Translations under genes and position numbers: made by a program
Shown: piece by piece, positions 53,795 to 62,231 of the stretch
Position numbering within the stretch: position 1 is the stretch's first letter
Layout: the number at the start of each line of letters is the position of its first letter
Notes under the pieces: generated by a model
The model's database searches: none
Seen by the model: only the letters and a program-made list of their open reading frames with translations
What the model was told of the DNA's origin: nothing
Origin: an uncultured Eubacteriales bacterium
GTDB taxonomy: Bacteria > Bacillota > Clostridia > Oscillospirales > Oscillospiraceae
DNA: 64,000 nucleotides
Direction of reading: 5' to 3'
Assembly (NCBI GenBank): GCA_900321275.1
Contig: ONVI01000006.1
Span: 1-64,000, forward strand

Positions 53795-54175
53795 TCAATA
53801 AACGCCTTTGGGATTGGGGCCATATACATTCGTGCCCGGCTCGCTGTCCTTGCATTCCCACACAAGAAGAATAATACTGCCCACAACGGGGATCAGAATC
53901 AGGAAGTAAAACCAGCCGGACTTACCGATATCATGCAGACGGCGGACAGTAACGGCTATGGACGGGATCAGCGTGGCGAGGGAAAAAAGCGACTGAATAA
54001 CAGTAAAGATCGTCATTTGTGCATCGGTGCCGAAAACAGCAGCGTTCAGGCCGCTCAGCACAGCGCTGACAAGGAATATGAACAGCGTGAAGTACCAGTA
54101 TTCGCTGCGGCGGGCACGACCGGAAAAGTTCGCGTAATTCTGAAAAACATTAACAATCGATTCTTTGAAACTCAT
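53795..54175 (-). CDS. DUF805 family membrane protein
   Basis: The 126-residue protein has the DUF805 pattern: NYANFSGRARRSEYWYF near the start, four hydrophobic helices, and VRRLHDIGKSGWFYFL in the second half. The function is unknown. It lies between rubredoxin and reverse rubrerythrin on the same strand, 27 bases before the rubredoxin start. Confidence 0.9.
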   Translation of the reverse strand: MSFKESIVNVFQNYANFSGRARRSEYWYFTLFIFLVSAVLSGLNAAVFGTDAQMTIFTVIQSLFSLATLIPSIAVTVRRLHDIGKSGWFYFLILIPVVGSIILLVWECKDSEPGTNVYGPNPKGVY

Positions 54176-54262
54176 GCTTTTCGCTCCTTCTTCAAATATG
54201 CAGTGCAGAGATCACAACCGCGCCCTTCGAGGGCCCGTTACCGTGTCTGCGCTTTTTCCTGC

Positions 54263-54829
54263 TTACTTGAAGTATCTCTCCAGCAGGCCCTTGAAGGCTT
54301 TGCCGTGGCGGGCCTCGTCGCGGGCCATCTCATGGACGGTGTCGTGGATGGCGTCGAGGTTGTACTTCTTGGCGAGCTTGGCCAGATCGGTCTTGCCGGC
54401 GGTGGCGCCGTTCTCGGCGTCGACGCGCATCTGCAGATTCTTCTTGGTGCTGTCGGTGATGACCTCGCCCAGGAGCTCGGCAAACTTGGCGGCGTGCTCG
54501 GCCTCTTCCAGACCGGCCTTTTCCCAGTACATGCCGATTTCGGGATAGCCTTCACGGTAGGCGACGCGCGCCATGGCGAGGTACATGCCGACCTCGGAGC
54601 ACTCGCCCTCGAAGTTGGAGCGCAGGCCCTTGATGATCTCTTCCTGCACCTCGGCGGGGACGTCCGCGCCGAAGACCTTGCCGACGCCGACGACATGCTC
54701 GGCAGCCCAGGTCATCTCACCGGCCTGCTCGATAAACTTGGAAGCAGGAACCTTGCAGATGGGGCAGAACTCGGGGGGCGTGTCGCCCTCATGAACGTAA
54801 CCGCATACAGAACATACCCATTTTTTCAT
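54263..54829 (-). CDS. Reverse rubrerythrin (rubredoxin-ferritin-like peroxidase)
   Basis: The 188-residue protein has its rubredoxin-like iron site first ([20 protein letters not shown]) and a four-helix di-iron domain after it, with [31 protein letters not shown] and [13 protein letters not shown] supplying the Glu and His ligands. This domain order is that of reverse rubrerythrin of Clostridia, which reduces H2O2 and O2 with electrons from NADH via a flavoprotein and rubredoxin. Confidence 0.93.
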   Translation of the reverse strand: MKKWVCSVCGYVHEGDTPPEFCPICKVPASKFIEQAGEMTWAAEHVVGVGKVFGADVPAEVQEEIIKGLRSNFEGECSEVGMYLAMARVAYREGYPEIGMYWEKAGLEEAEHAAKFAELLGEVITDSTKKNLQMRVDAENGATAGKTDLAKLAKKYNLDAIHDTVHEMARDEARHGKAFKGLLERYFK

Positions 54830-54927
54830 TTGAATTTCCTCCTGTCAAAAATATAGTTTTACAGATTATGTAAAAGCTTTTTCTCAGAATGAATATACCA
54901 TACTCTATTCATCTTGTAAAGCGGTAT

Positions 54928-55938
54928 TCACTCCCACCCGACAAGATCCAGCAGTGCCGGGGCGATCGCGCGCCCGAAGAGCCGGACGGCGGCGAGGGCT
55001 TCGCGCAGGGTGTTGCCGCTGCTGCCCACCTCCACGATCAGCGATCCGGGCGTGAGCTGCTGGTTATAACGCTGCGGCACCAGCGCGACCGGGCGCATAA
55101 GCGTGGGGTAGGCGCTGTTGGCGGCGTTTTGCAGGTACAGCGCGAAGGCCAGATTACCGCGCCAGTCCGGATGCTCCAGTCCGCTCTCGTCTGTACCGAC
55201 CAGGAGCATGACCTGGCTTGCCGTGGTTCCCTCCTCCTCGGCCATGGTCTTGTATACCACGCCGTTTGAGCCGAGAGCGTCGCGGTGGATATCCAGCACG
55301 ACCCGGATGCCGGGGCAGCTCTCCAGATACTGCTCGATCGCCTCGCCCGCCCGGTTGTAGGAGCCCGTATAACTGGGGTAATCGTAGATGCCCCGGTCAT
55401 GGATCACGTTCAGCCCGGCCTCCGTCAGGATTTCGGTCAGCTCGTCGCCGATGCGTACGACGTTGAACTGCGTGTCCTCGGTGCGGCCATCGTCACTGGC
55501 GGAGTAGCGATCCGCGCCCGACTGGACATAGGCCTCGCTGCCGTGCGTGTGGATAATGAGAATCTGCGGCTCGCTGGCCGGGAGCGTGAGCGCGAGTCCG
55601 CCGGACAGAATATCCGCCGCGTCCACCCAGTACTGCGTCTCATTTCGGATGCGCACGCCGCCCTCAATGGCAGTCTCCCATACTGCGTCCGTCTCGGGCG
55701 GTGCGGACAGCGCCGCCTCCCCCCGCTCTGCGCTCAGGAGACGCGGCAGCGTTGTCGTTACAGTGCTGCCCGTCGGCTGCTGTGCGGATGAGGAGGCAAG
55801 AACCACATTCTTCATCCGCTCCTCCTGCGGTCTGTCGATCATCCACGCGCCGAGACCGCCTTCCAGTCCGCCCGCCGACAGGAGCCAAAGCCCCGCCGCA
55901 GCCAGCAGCCATGCAAACCGCCGCAAAAATCGATTCAC
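54928..55938 (-). CDS. spoIIP: Stage II sporulation protein P
   Basis: The 336-residue protein has an N-terminal membrane anchor and a SpoIIP amidase/endopeptidase domain: ILIIHTHGSEAY, VIHDRGIYDYPSYTGSYNRA, VVLDIHRDAL and TPGSLIVEVGSSGNTLREA. The His residues in THGSE and DIHRD and the Glu of VEVGS are the zinc ligand set. SpoIIP works with SpoIID and SpoIIM to thin septal peptidoglycan in engulfment, so the organism is probably a spore former. AGGAGGG before GTG 55938 sets the start. Confidence 0.92.
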   Translation of the reverse strand: MNRFLRRFAWLLAAAGLWLLSAGGLEGGLGAWMIDRPQEERMKNVVLASSSAQQPTGSTVTTTLPRLLSAERGEAALSAPPETDAVWETAIEGGVRIRNETQYWVDAADILSGGLALTLPASEPQILIIHTHGSEAYVQSGADRYSASDDGRTEDTQFNVVRIGDELTEILTEAGLNVIHDRGIYDYPSYTGSYNRAGEAIEQYLESCPGIRVVLDIHRDALGSNGVVYKTMAEEEGTTASQVMLLVGTDESGLEHPDWRGNLAFALYLQNAANSAYPTLMRPVALVPQRYNQQLTPGSLIVEVGSSGNTLREALAAVRLFGRAIAPALLDLVGWE

Positions 55939-56140
55939 CGCGTTTCCCTCCTGCCGCTCTGTTTTCCTCACAGCTTATGCCGTTGTTGGCAAATAAATGC
56001 CAAAAGACGGGCGGCTCGGAATGCAAAAATTAGGCGAATATTCACATTTTACCGGGGGACGCGACTTGAAATCAGCGCACGGGAATGATATACTATGCTA
56101 TGTTATGTAACCCTGAATCTCTGACAAGGGGGCGCAAGCC

Positions 56141-57871
56141 ATGGCAGAACGCTATTCCCGACTCTATCATCTGCCTGAAGGTCTGTATACGCCGGGCGCG
56201 CCGCTGGTGATCGCCGCGGGCGCGCTGCTCACGGACAGCCAAAGCGGTCAGATCATCGCGCAGCTCAAAATGCGCAGCATCTCATCGAAGACGATCAACG
56301 CCGTCAAGGTGCTTGTTACCGGACTGGACAGCGCGGGCAGGCCGATCTGCCAGGAGGAGCATGTGTACGCAGGCCTTAACGCCGCACGCGATACGCTCTT
56401 CGGCGCAAAGGAGGGCGTCCGCCTGTATGCGCCCGGCGTTCGCAGCTTTTCCGCGCGCGTTCTCTCTGTCGCCTTTTCCGACGGCAGCCGTTACATTGAC
56501 AACGGCGGGGAGTGGAAGCCTCTGCCGCAGCAGATCAACCTCAACCAACGCCTGTTTGACACGGAGCTGATCCGCCAGTATCGCATGGAGACAAGCGAGG
56601 AGAGCCGCTTTGTCCCGCTGGAGGTGCAGGATCTCTGGCTGTGCGCCTGCGGGGAGATCAACCACCGCGGCGAAAGCTGCTGCCGCTGCGGGCAGACGCT
56701 GTCGCACTGCAAGGAATGTATGAACGTGGAGCGCCTGCGCGAGAACAAATCCCTGCGGCTGAACGCGCAGGCTGTTCAGGCCGCGCTGAATGCAGAGAAA
56801 ATGCAGGCGCGCGGCAGAGTGTTCCAGCGTGTGCTGCTTGTGCTCGTACCGATCCTGCTGATCGCTGCCATCACCCTCGGCGTCTATAAGCTGGCCCAGC
56901 GACGCACCGCGATTTACGACGAGGCTTATCGTCTGTACCGCGCGGGCGAATATGCCGACGCCGCGGTGCTCTTCGGCAAGACCCTTCACTATCGGGATTC
57001 TGACGAGATGGAAGCCAAGGCAAAAAAGGCCGACGCGGAAATCGCATCATACAACAGGGCCAGCGTGCTTTTTGACAACGAGCGCTGGGACGACGCTTAC
57101 GAGGCATTCAAGGAGCTGGGCAGCTTCCAGGACAGCGCCGAGCGCGCGCAGGAGGCCCGCTACCGCAAGGGGCTTTCCCTGCTGGAGAGTGCGGACTACG
57201 CAGAGGCGCGCGAGATTTTCCGCGAGCTTGGCGATTTCCGGGATGCGCCCGCCATTGCCGCCCACTTCTTCAACCGCCTGCTCTCCGAGGAGGCAAGTCT
57301 GAATCTGGAGTGCAACGGCCCGCTGACCACGAGCTATGTCTACGACAATTACGGGCGCATCGCCGAGAAGACAGAGCACTTCTCCGCCTATTCCGGGATG
57401 AGTGACCGGGTCTATGTATACTCCTATGGCGGGGACGGAAGCTATTCCGTCTCCGAGGGGCAGGTGGAGAAGCTCTATGACCCCTACGGAGCCTATCTCG
57501 GGCAGGGCAACGTCATTTCCTACGTTTACGATTATGAGTTCTACCCCGACGGCAGCGTGCACTACCGCATCGGCAGGGACGCCAAAACGAAGGAATACCG
57601 CAGCTCCGCCGCCTATGACGAGCATGGCAATCTCATCGGCGTGCAGGATGAGGACGGGCCGACCTACACGCTGCTCAATGAATACGACGGTGACAGGCTG
57701 ACAAAGCAGGAGCGTTATAACGAAGACGGAACCATGCTCACCCGGACGAGCTTTGAGTACGACGAGAACGGCATGCTCAAGCGTGCGGTCTTTCTGACGC
57801 CTGGCGCATCCTCAACCGTCACGATCCTCTATACCAACGGTCCGGTTTTCGCCATGCTGGCAGCAGAGTAG
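56141..57871 (+). CDS. Membrane protein with zinc ribbon, TPR-like repeats and YD-like C-terminal repeats
   Basis: The 576-residue protein has an N-terminal beta domain (about 1-165) and a zinc ribbon (CACGEINHRGESCCRCG with CKEC, about 168-195). One membrane helix follows (VLLVLVPILLIAAITLGVY, about 230-250). Two or three helical repeats are next, each with DEAYRLYRAGEYADAAVLFGK or YRKGLSLLESADYAEAREIF-like units. The C-terminal part has Tyr/Asp-rich repeats (YVYDNYGRIAEK, YDEHGNLIGV, FEYDENGMLKRA), which resemble RHS/YD repeats. The zinc ribbon should lie inside the cell and the repeats outside. I do not recognise the whole architecture. Confidence 0.7.
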   Translation: MAERYSRLYHLPEGLYTPGAPLVIAAGALLTDSQSGQIIAQLKMRSISSKTINAVKVLVTGLDSAGRPICQEEHVYAGLNAARDTLFGAKEGVRLYAPGVRSFSARVLSVAFSDGSRYIDNGGEWKPLPQQINLNQRLFDTELIRQYRMETSEESRFVPLEVQDLWLCACGEINHRGESCCRCGQTLSHCKECMNVERLRENKSLRLNAQAVQAALNAEKMQARGRVFQRVLLVLVPILLIAAITLGVYKLAQRRTAIYDEAYRLYRAGEYADAAVLFGKTLHYRDSDEMEAKAKKADAEIASYNRASVLFDNERWDDAYEAFKELGSFQDSAERAQEARYRKGLSLLESADYAEAREIFRELGDFRDAPAIAAHFFNRLLSEEASLNLECNGPLTTSYVYDNYGRIAEKTEHFSAYSGMSDRVYVYSYGGDGSYSVSEGQVEKLYDPYGAYLGQGNVISYVYDYEFYPDGSVHYRIGRDAKTKEYRSSAAYDEHGNLIGVQDEDGPTYTLLNEYDGDRLTKQERYNEDGTMLTRTSFEYDENGMLKRAVFLTPGASSTVTILYTNGPVFAMLAAE

Positions 57872-57874
57872 CAC

Positions 57875-57904
57875 TTGACAGCGCAAATCCTTTCGTGGTA
57901 TTAT
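57875..57904 (+). promoter_or_regulatory. Probable promoter of the FAD-dependent dehydrogenase gene
   Basis: TTGACA and TATTAT are spaced by 18 bases, starting three bases after the preceding stop codon. Confidence 0.7.
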
Positions 57905-57992
57905 CGCCGAGGAACTATGTTGCGTTATGCCTCATTTTCCCTGTTTTTGGGAACATGGGGCTTTTTTATCGCTGTATAAGGAGTGTTTTATT

Positions 57993-59363
57993 TTGGATTA
58001 TGACGTTATCATCGTCGGCGCCGGGCCCGGGGGTATCTTTACCGCTTATGAGCTTGCGCACGCCGGGCGCGGTCTGAAAATCGCCGTGCTGGAGCTGGGA
58101 AAGGCGCTCGACAAACGCCGCTGCCCCATCGACGGCGAGAAGGTAAAGTCCTGCGTCGGCTGCAAAACCTGCAGCATTATGAGCGGTTTCGGCGGCGCCG
58201 GCGCCTTTTCGGACGGCAAATACAACATCACCAATCAGTTCGGCGGCACGCTTTATGAGCATATCGGCAAGCAGAAGGCCATAGAACTGATGCAGTACGT
58301 GGATTCCATCAACCTCGCCCACGGCGGCAAGGGGACGAAGCTCTACTCCACCGCCAACACGAAGATCAAACGCATGTGCCTGGAAAACGGCCTGCACCTG
58401 CTGGACGCGCAGGTGCGCCATCTCGGGACGGATATCAACTACGTCGTACTGGGAAACCTGTACGATGAGCTGAAGAAGACTGTCGATTTCTATTTTGAGA
58501 CCGCCGTTGTCGGGATCGACAAAATTGAAGGCGGATATGAGGTGATCTGCGAAAAGCAGCGCTTCACCTGCCGCGACTGTGTGATCTCCGTCGGGCGAAG
58601 CGGCAGCAAGTGGATGGAGAAGGTCTGCGAAACGCTGGGCATCCCCACCATGTCAAACCGCGTGGACATCGGCGTGCGTGTGGAGCTTCCCGCGGAGATT
58701 TTCTCCCATCTGACCGACGAGCTGTATGAGAGCAAGATCGTCTACCGCACGCAGAAGTTTGAGGATCTGGTGCGCACCTTCTGCATGAACCCGCACGGCG
58801 TCGTCGTCAACGAGAACACCAACGGCATCGTCACCGTCAACGGCCACAGCTACGAGGACCCGTCGAAACATACGGAGAACACGAACTTCGCCCTGCTGGT
58901 CTCCAAGCATCTCTCCGTCCCCTTCAAGGATTCCAACGGCTACGGCGAGAGCATTGCGCGCCTGTCCAACATGCTGGGCGGCGGCGTGATCGTCCAGCGC
59001 TTCGGCGATCTGGTGCGCGGGCGGCGCAGCACCGAACAGCGCATCCGCGAGTGCTTCGTGACGCCGACGCTGGCCGCGACGCCCGGCGATCTGAGCCTTG
59101 TCATCCCCAAGCGCATCCTTGACGGCATCATTGAGATGATCTACGCCCTCGACAAGATTGCCCCGGGCACCGCCAATGACGACACCCTGCTCTATGGTGT
59201 GGAGGTCAAGTTCTACAACATGGAGGTTGAGATCGACGATCGTCTGGAGACCTGCTGCAAGGGGCTCTACGTCATCGGCGACGGCTCCGGCGTGACACAC
59301 TCCCTCTCCCACGCCTCCGCCAGCGGCGTCTTCGCGGCAAGGGAGATCCTGGCTGGAATGTGA
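57993..59363 (+). CDS. FAD-dependent dehydrogenase (NAD(P)/FAD oxidoreductase)
   Basis: The 456-residue protein starts with the Rossmann motif DYDVIIVGAGPGGIFTAYELA, has CVGCKTCSIMSGFGGAGAFSDGKYN near residue 50-75, and ends with the FAD motif GLYVIGDGSGVTHSLSHASASG. It matches the uncharacterised FAD-dependent dehydrogenase family (COG2509-like) widely found in Clostridia; the substrate is unknown. AAGGAG followed by nine bases and a TTG at 57993 gives a start exactly at the Rossmann strand; no ATG is placed as well. Confidence 0.85.
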   Translation: MDYDVIIVGAGPGGIFTAYELAHAGRGLKIAVLELGKALDKRRCPIDGEKVKSCVGCKTCSIMSGFGGAGAFSDGKYNITNQFGGTLYEHIGKQKAIELMQYVDSINLAHGGKGTKLYSTANTKIKRMCLENGLHLLDAQVRHLGTDINYVVLGNLYDELKKTVDFYFETAVVGIDKIEGGYEVICEKQRFTCRDCVISVGRSGSKWMEKVCETLGIPTMSNRVDIGVRVELPAEIFSHLTDELYESKIVYRTQKFEDLVRTFCMNPHGVVVNENTNGIVTVNGHSYEDPSKHTENTNFALLVSKHLSVPFKDSNGYGESIARLSNMLGGGVIVQRFGDLVRGRRSTEQRIRECFVTPTLAATPGDLSLVIPKRILDGIIEMIYALDKIAPGTANDDTLLYGVEVKFYNMEVEIDDRLETCCKGLYVIGDGSGVTHSLSHASASGVFAAREILAGM

Positions 59364-59367
59364 TAAT

Positions 59368-59470
59368 CTGCACCCCTCTCCGCCCCGGTGTACGCGCAGG
59401 GGCACCTCCCCCAAAAAAGGGAGGCAGGGCTTGGCTCCCTCTATGAGGGAGGTAATCCACTTTCTCTCGG
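59368..59470. repeat. Family D palindromic repeat, copy near the flippase gene
   Basis: CCCCTCTCCGCCCCGGTGTA, then CACCTCCCCC with GGGAGG and GGCTCCCTCTATGAGGGAGG, make two stem-loops. The same blocks occur at 61672-61925. The last hairpin ends just before the ribosome site of the flippase gene. Confidence 0.65.
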
Positions 59471-59478
59471 AGGTTTCC

Positions 59479-61137
59479 ATGTCTAAGACCAAAGGTCAAA
59501 ACTACATGCACGGCGCGGCGATTTTGACGGTCGGCGTGATCATCATGAAGATCCTCGGCTTCTTCTATAAGATCCCCCTGGGCAACATTCTCGGGGACGA
59601 GGGTTATTCGATGTTCATGGGCGCCTACAGCATCTACTACATCTTCTTCACGCTGGCGACGGCGGGCCTGCCGGTGGCGCTGTCGCGGCTTGTGGCCGAG
59701 GCGGACGCGAACGGCCGGGCGAAGCAGGAGGAAAAGACCTTCCGCGTGGCGCTTGTCACCTTCACGGTGATCGGGACGGTTTTCGCGCTCATCATGTTCT
59801 GCTTCCCGCACTGGCTTGCCGCCGTGTATCTGGAAAATCCCGACGCGGGCCCCAGCGTGCGGGCGATGGCTCCGGCGATCCTGCTGGTGTGCATCGTGTC
59901 GGCCTATCGCGGCTACTGCCAGGGCAACGGCAATATGCTCCCCACCACGGTGGACGAGGTGCTGGAGGTTTTCTTCAAGGTCGTCTCCGGGCTTGTGATC
60001 GCGGTGCTGGTGCTGCGCTCTTTCCGCCCCGGCGATCCGATGGCACTGCCCATGGGCTCGGCGGGCGCGATCTTCGGTGTGTCGATCGGCTCGGCGGTGT
60101 CGCTGGCCTATATGATTATCTACAAGCGGCGGCACTACTCCATCCTCTCCGCGCCCTATACAGGCGGCATTGACCCGAACGACATCCCGGACGACAACGA
60201 TCTCGTCGATCCTGCGATGAAAATCGTGCGGGACATTCTCACCATCGGCATTCCCATCGCCACGGGCGCGTGCATCATGGCGCTTTTGAACAGCGTGGAC
60301 TCCAAGCTCTGCATGAACCGTCTGCAGGGCGCGGCGCACTTCAGCTATCGGGAGGCCAAGGTGCTCTACGGCGTGTACGGCAAGGCGCAGACCCTGTTCA
60401 ATCTCCCGGCTGCCTTTATCACGCCGCTGACCATCTCCATCGTCCCGGCCATCTCCGGGGCGCTGGCGAAGGGCGATCGCGGGACTGCCGCTGCGGTATC
60501 TGAGGACTCCATGCGCATCTCCGCCTTTCTGGCGATCCCGATGGGCGTGGGTCTGTCGGTACTGGCAAGGCCGATCATGAACGTGCTCTATCCCGGCAGC
60601 CATCCCGCGGGCACGGGGCTTTTGCAGATCATGGGCGCCGCCTCCTTCTTTGTCTGTCTGGTGCTGATGGAAAACGCGATCCTCCAGGCCTCCGGCAGGG
60701 AGAAGCTCACCATGCTGACGCTCATCACCGGCGGGCTCATCAAGATCGCGGTCAACTGGTTCCTGGTCGCCCGGCGGGACATCAACATTTACGGCGCGCC
60801 GGTGGGTACGCTGTGCAGCTATGTCACGATGGCGGCGATGGACTATGTCTTCATGTGCCGCACGCTGGATCACCGGCCGCGGCTCTGGCGCATTTTCAGC
60901 GGGTCCGCAGCCGCAAGCGCCCTCATGGGTCTGACCGCGTGGAGCGTCTACGGTCTGTGCCATCGGATGCTGATGCCGCTGCACCGCCTCGGTAATCTGC
61001 TGGCCATGGGCTTGGCGATTTTTGCGGCGGTAATCGTGTACCTGGCGGCGGCGATCGCGCTGCGTGCGGTGACAAAAGAGGACATGAAGCTGATCCCCGG
61101 CGGCGAAAAAATCGCGCGTCTGCTCAGGATGCGTTGA
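59479..61137 (+). CDS. SpoVB-like polysaccharide/lipid flippase (MATE-like MVF family)
   Basis: The 552-residue protein has about 14 membrane helices. It starts NYMHGAAILTVGVIIMKILGFFYKIPLGNILGDEGYSMF, the form seen in SpoVB/YtgP/YabM proteins that flip lipid-linked cell-wall precursors. The neighbours HU and RqcP repeat the Bacillus order yabM-yabN-(hup)-yabO, which supports this branch; the MazG-type yabN gene is missing. GGAGG five bases before ATG 59479 sets the start. Confidence 0.88.
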   Translation: MSKTKGQNYMHGAAILTVGVIIMKILGFFYKIPLGNILGDEGYSMFMGAYSIYYIFFTLATAGLPVALSRLVAEADANGRAKQEEKTFRVALVTFTVIGTVFALIMFCFPHWLAAVYLENPDAGPSVRAMAPAILLVCIVSAYRGYCQGNGNMLPTTVDEVLEVFFKVVSGLVIAVLVLRSFRPGDPMALPMGSAGAIFGVSIGSAVSLAYMIIYKRRHYSILSAPYTGGIDPNDIPDDNDLVDPAMKIVRDILTIGIPIATGACIMALLNSVDSKLCMNRLQGAAHFSYREAKVLYGVYGKAQTLFNLPAAFITPLTISIVPAISGALAKGDRGTAAAVSEDSMRISAFLAIPMGVGLSVLARPIMNVLYPGSHPAGTGLLQIMGAASFFVCLVLMENAILQASGREKLTMLTLITGGLIKIAVNWFLVARRDINIYGAPVGTLCSYVTMAAMDYVFMCRTLDHRPRLWRIFSGSAAASALMGLTAWSVYGLCHRMLMPLHRLGNLLAMGLAIFAAVIVYLAAAIALRAVTKEDMKLIPGGEKIARLLRMR

Positions 61138-61185
61138 TTTTCGACGATAATGCTGAAATAATTGCAATTTGGTCGAAAATAGTAC

Positions 61186-61214
61186 TTGCGAAATACAGGG
61201 AAGTATGGTACATT
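61186..61214 (+). promoter_or_regulatory. Probable promoter of the HU gene
   Basis: TTGCGA and TACATT are spaced by 17 bases, giving a leader of about 100 bases before the HU start. Confidence 0.55.
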
Positions 61215-61324
61215 CTATGTGTTTGCGGCCCATATCGTTTTAAGGCCGCGTCAAAGATGAGTAAACCGTGATAAATACGGGAAAACTCAGTAACAGCCAT
61301 CAATTTTTCAGGAGGATTTACACA

Positions 61325-61606
61325 ATGAATAAGGCAGAATTGGTCGCAGCAGTCGCAGAGAAATCCGGTCTCTCCAAGAAGGACAGCGATAAGGCCGTCA
61401 GCGCCGTGCTCGACGTTATCGCTGAAGAGCTCGCCAAGGGCAGCAAGGTTCAGCTCGTCGGCTTCGGTTCCTTTGAGTGCAAGGCTCGCAACGCCCGCAT
61501 CGGCCGCAACCCCAGAACCAAGCAGGAGATCGAGATCCCCGCGAGCCGCGTGCCTGTCTTCAAGGCCGGCAAGGCTCTGAAGGACGACGTCGCCAAGTCC
61601 AAGTAA
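61325..61606 (+). CDS. hup: DNA-binding protein HU
   Basis: The 93-residue nucleoid protein has [20 protein letters not shown] at the start, the [18 protein letters not shown] arm with the conserved Pro that intercalates DNA, and [12 protein letters not shown] at the end. AGGAGGATTTACACA precedes the ATG. Confidence 0.96.
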   Translation: MNKAELVAAVAEKSGLSKKDSDKAVSAVLDVIAEELAKGSKVQLVGFGSFECKARNARIGRNPRTKQEIEIPASRVPVFKAGKALKDDVAKSK

Positions 61607-61624
61607 TTTATCCCAGGTATGAAA

Positions 61625-61662
61625 GACCGCCTCTCCGATTTGGAAAGGCGGTCGTGTTTTTT
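61625..61662 (+). terminator. Terminator of the HU gene
   Basis: GACCGCCT pairs with AGGCGGTC around a 13-base loop, followed by GTGTTTTTT. Confidence 0.85.
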
Positions 61663-61671
61663 AAGGCAGCG

Positions 61672-61925
61672 GTACCCTCTCCGCCCCAGTGTGCGCACTG
61701 GGGCACCTCCCCCGAAGGGGGAGGCAAGTGACTTTGACTACAGTATGGGCTCCCTCCCTGAGGGAGCTGTCACCAGTGCACGCACTGGTGACTGAGGGAG
61801 TTTGCGCGTTACTTTGAGCGCTCATAATGGGCGACGTTGACTCCTTCCGTCATCCGGTCTCGCGGGGGATCGACCGGATGCCACCTCCCTCAGAGAGGGA
61901 GGCTTAATCTTGCCTCCCCTTCCGG
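61672..61925. repeat. Family D palindromic repeat cluster
   Basis: The cluster holds several stem-loops: CCCCAGTGTGCGCACTGGGG, CCTCCCCCGAAGGGGGAGG, GCTCCCTCCCTGAGGGAGC, ACCAGTGCACGCACTGGT and CCTCCCTCAGAGAGGGAGG, then CCTCCCCTTCCGGGGG. It fills the gap between HU and rqcP and resembles 59368-59470 and part of 26930-26995. Confidence 0.7.
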
Positions 61926-61959
61926 GGGACAAAGCCATAAATCAGCAGGAGGAATCATC

Positions 61960-62202
61960 ATGCGTTTGGACAAATACTTAAAGGTTTCACGCCTTATCAA
62001 ACGGCGCAGCGTGGCGAATGACGCCTGCGACGCCGACCGGATTCTGGTCAACGGACGGCAGGCCAAGGCGAGCTATCAGGTCAAAGAGGGCGACATCATT
62101 GAGATTGCCTTCGGGCAGCGCACACTGAAGGTCGAGGTCACGCAGGTGGCAGACAACGTCTCCAAATCGGACGCACCTGCGATGTACAAGGAGCTGGCCT
62201 AA
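61960..62202 (+). CDS. rqcP: S4-domain RNA-binding protein RqcP (YabO/Hsp15-like)
   Basis: The 80-residue protein is one S4 domain: RLDKYLKVSRLIKRRSVANDACDADRILVNGR, then VKEGDIIEIAFG. In Bacillus this small protein works with RqcH on stalled 50S subunits to add alanine tails. AGGAGGAATCATC sets the ATG. YabP and YabQ genes, which usually follow, are not here; an integrase on the other strand begins 26 bases downstream. Confidence 0.9.
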   Translation: MRLDKYLKVSRLIKRRSVANDACDADRILVNGRQAKASYQVKEGDIIEIAFGQRTLKVEVTQVADNVSKSDAPAMYKELA

Positions 62203-62231
62203 GAAAACGCTGAATAATCAGCGCTTCCCTA
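62202..62231. repeat. Solo palindrome from fused family A ends
   Basis: AAGAAAACGCTGAATAATCAGCGCTTCCC is the right end of a family A element joined directly to its left end, with the whole interior missing. It lies exactly between the stop codon of rqcP and the stop codon of the integrase. Confidence 0.7.

Noticed and set aside
59272-61233. Minus-strand frame of 653 codons opposite the flippase gene
   Set aside because: It is His/Arg/Gln-rich with no hydrophobic core, as expected from the antisense of a membrane protein gene.
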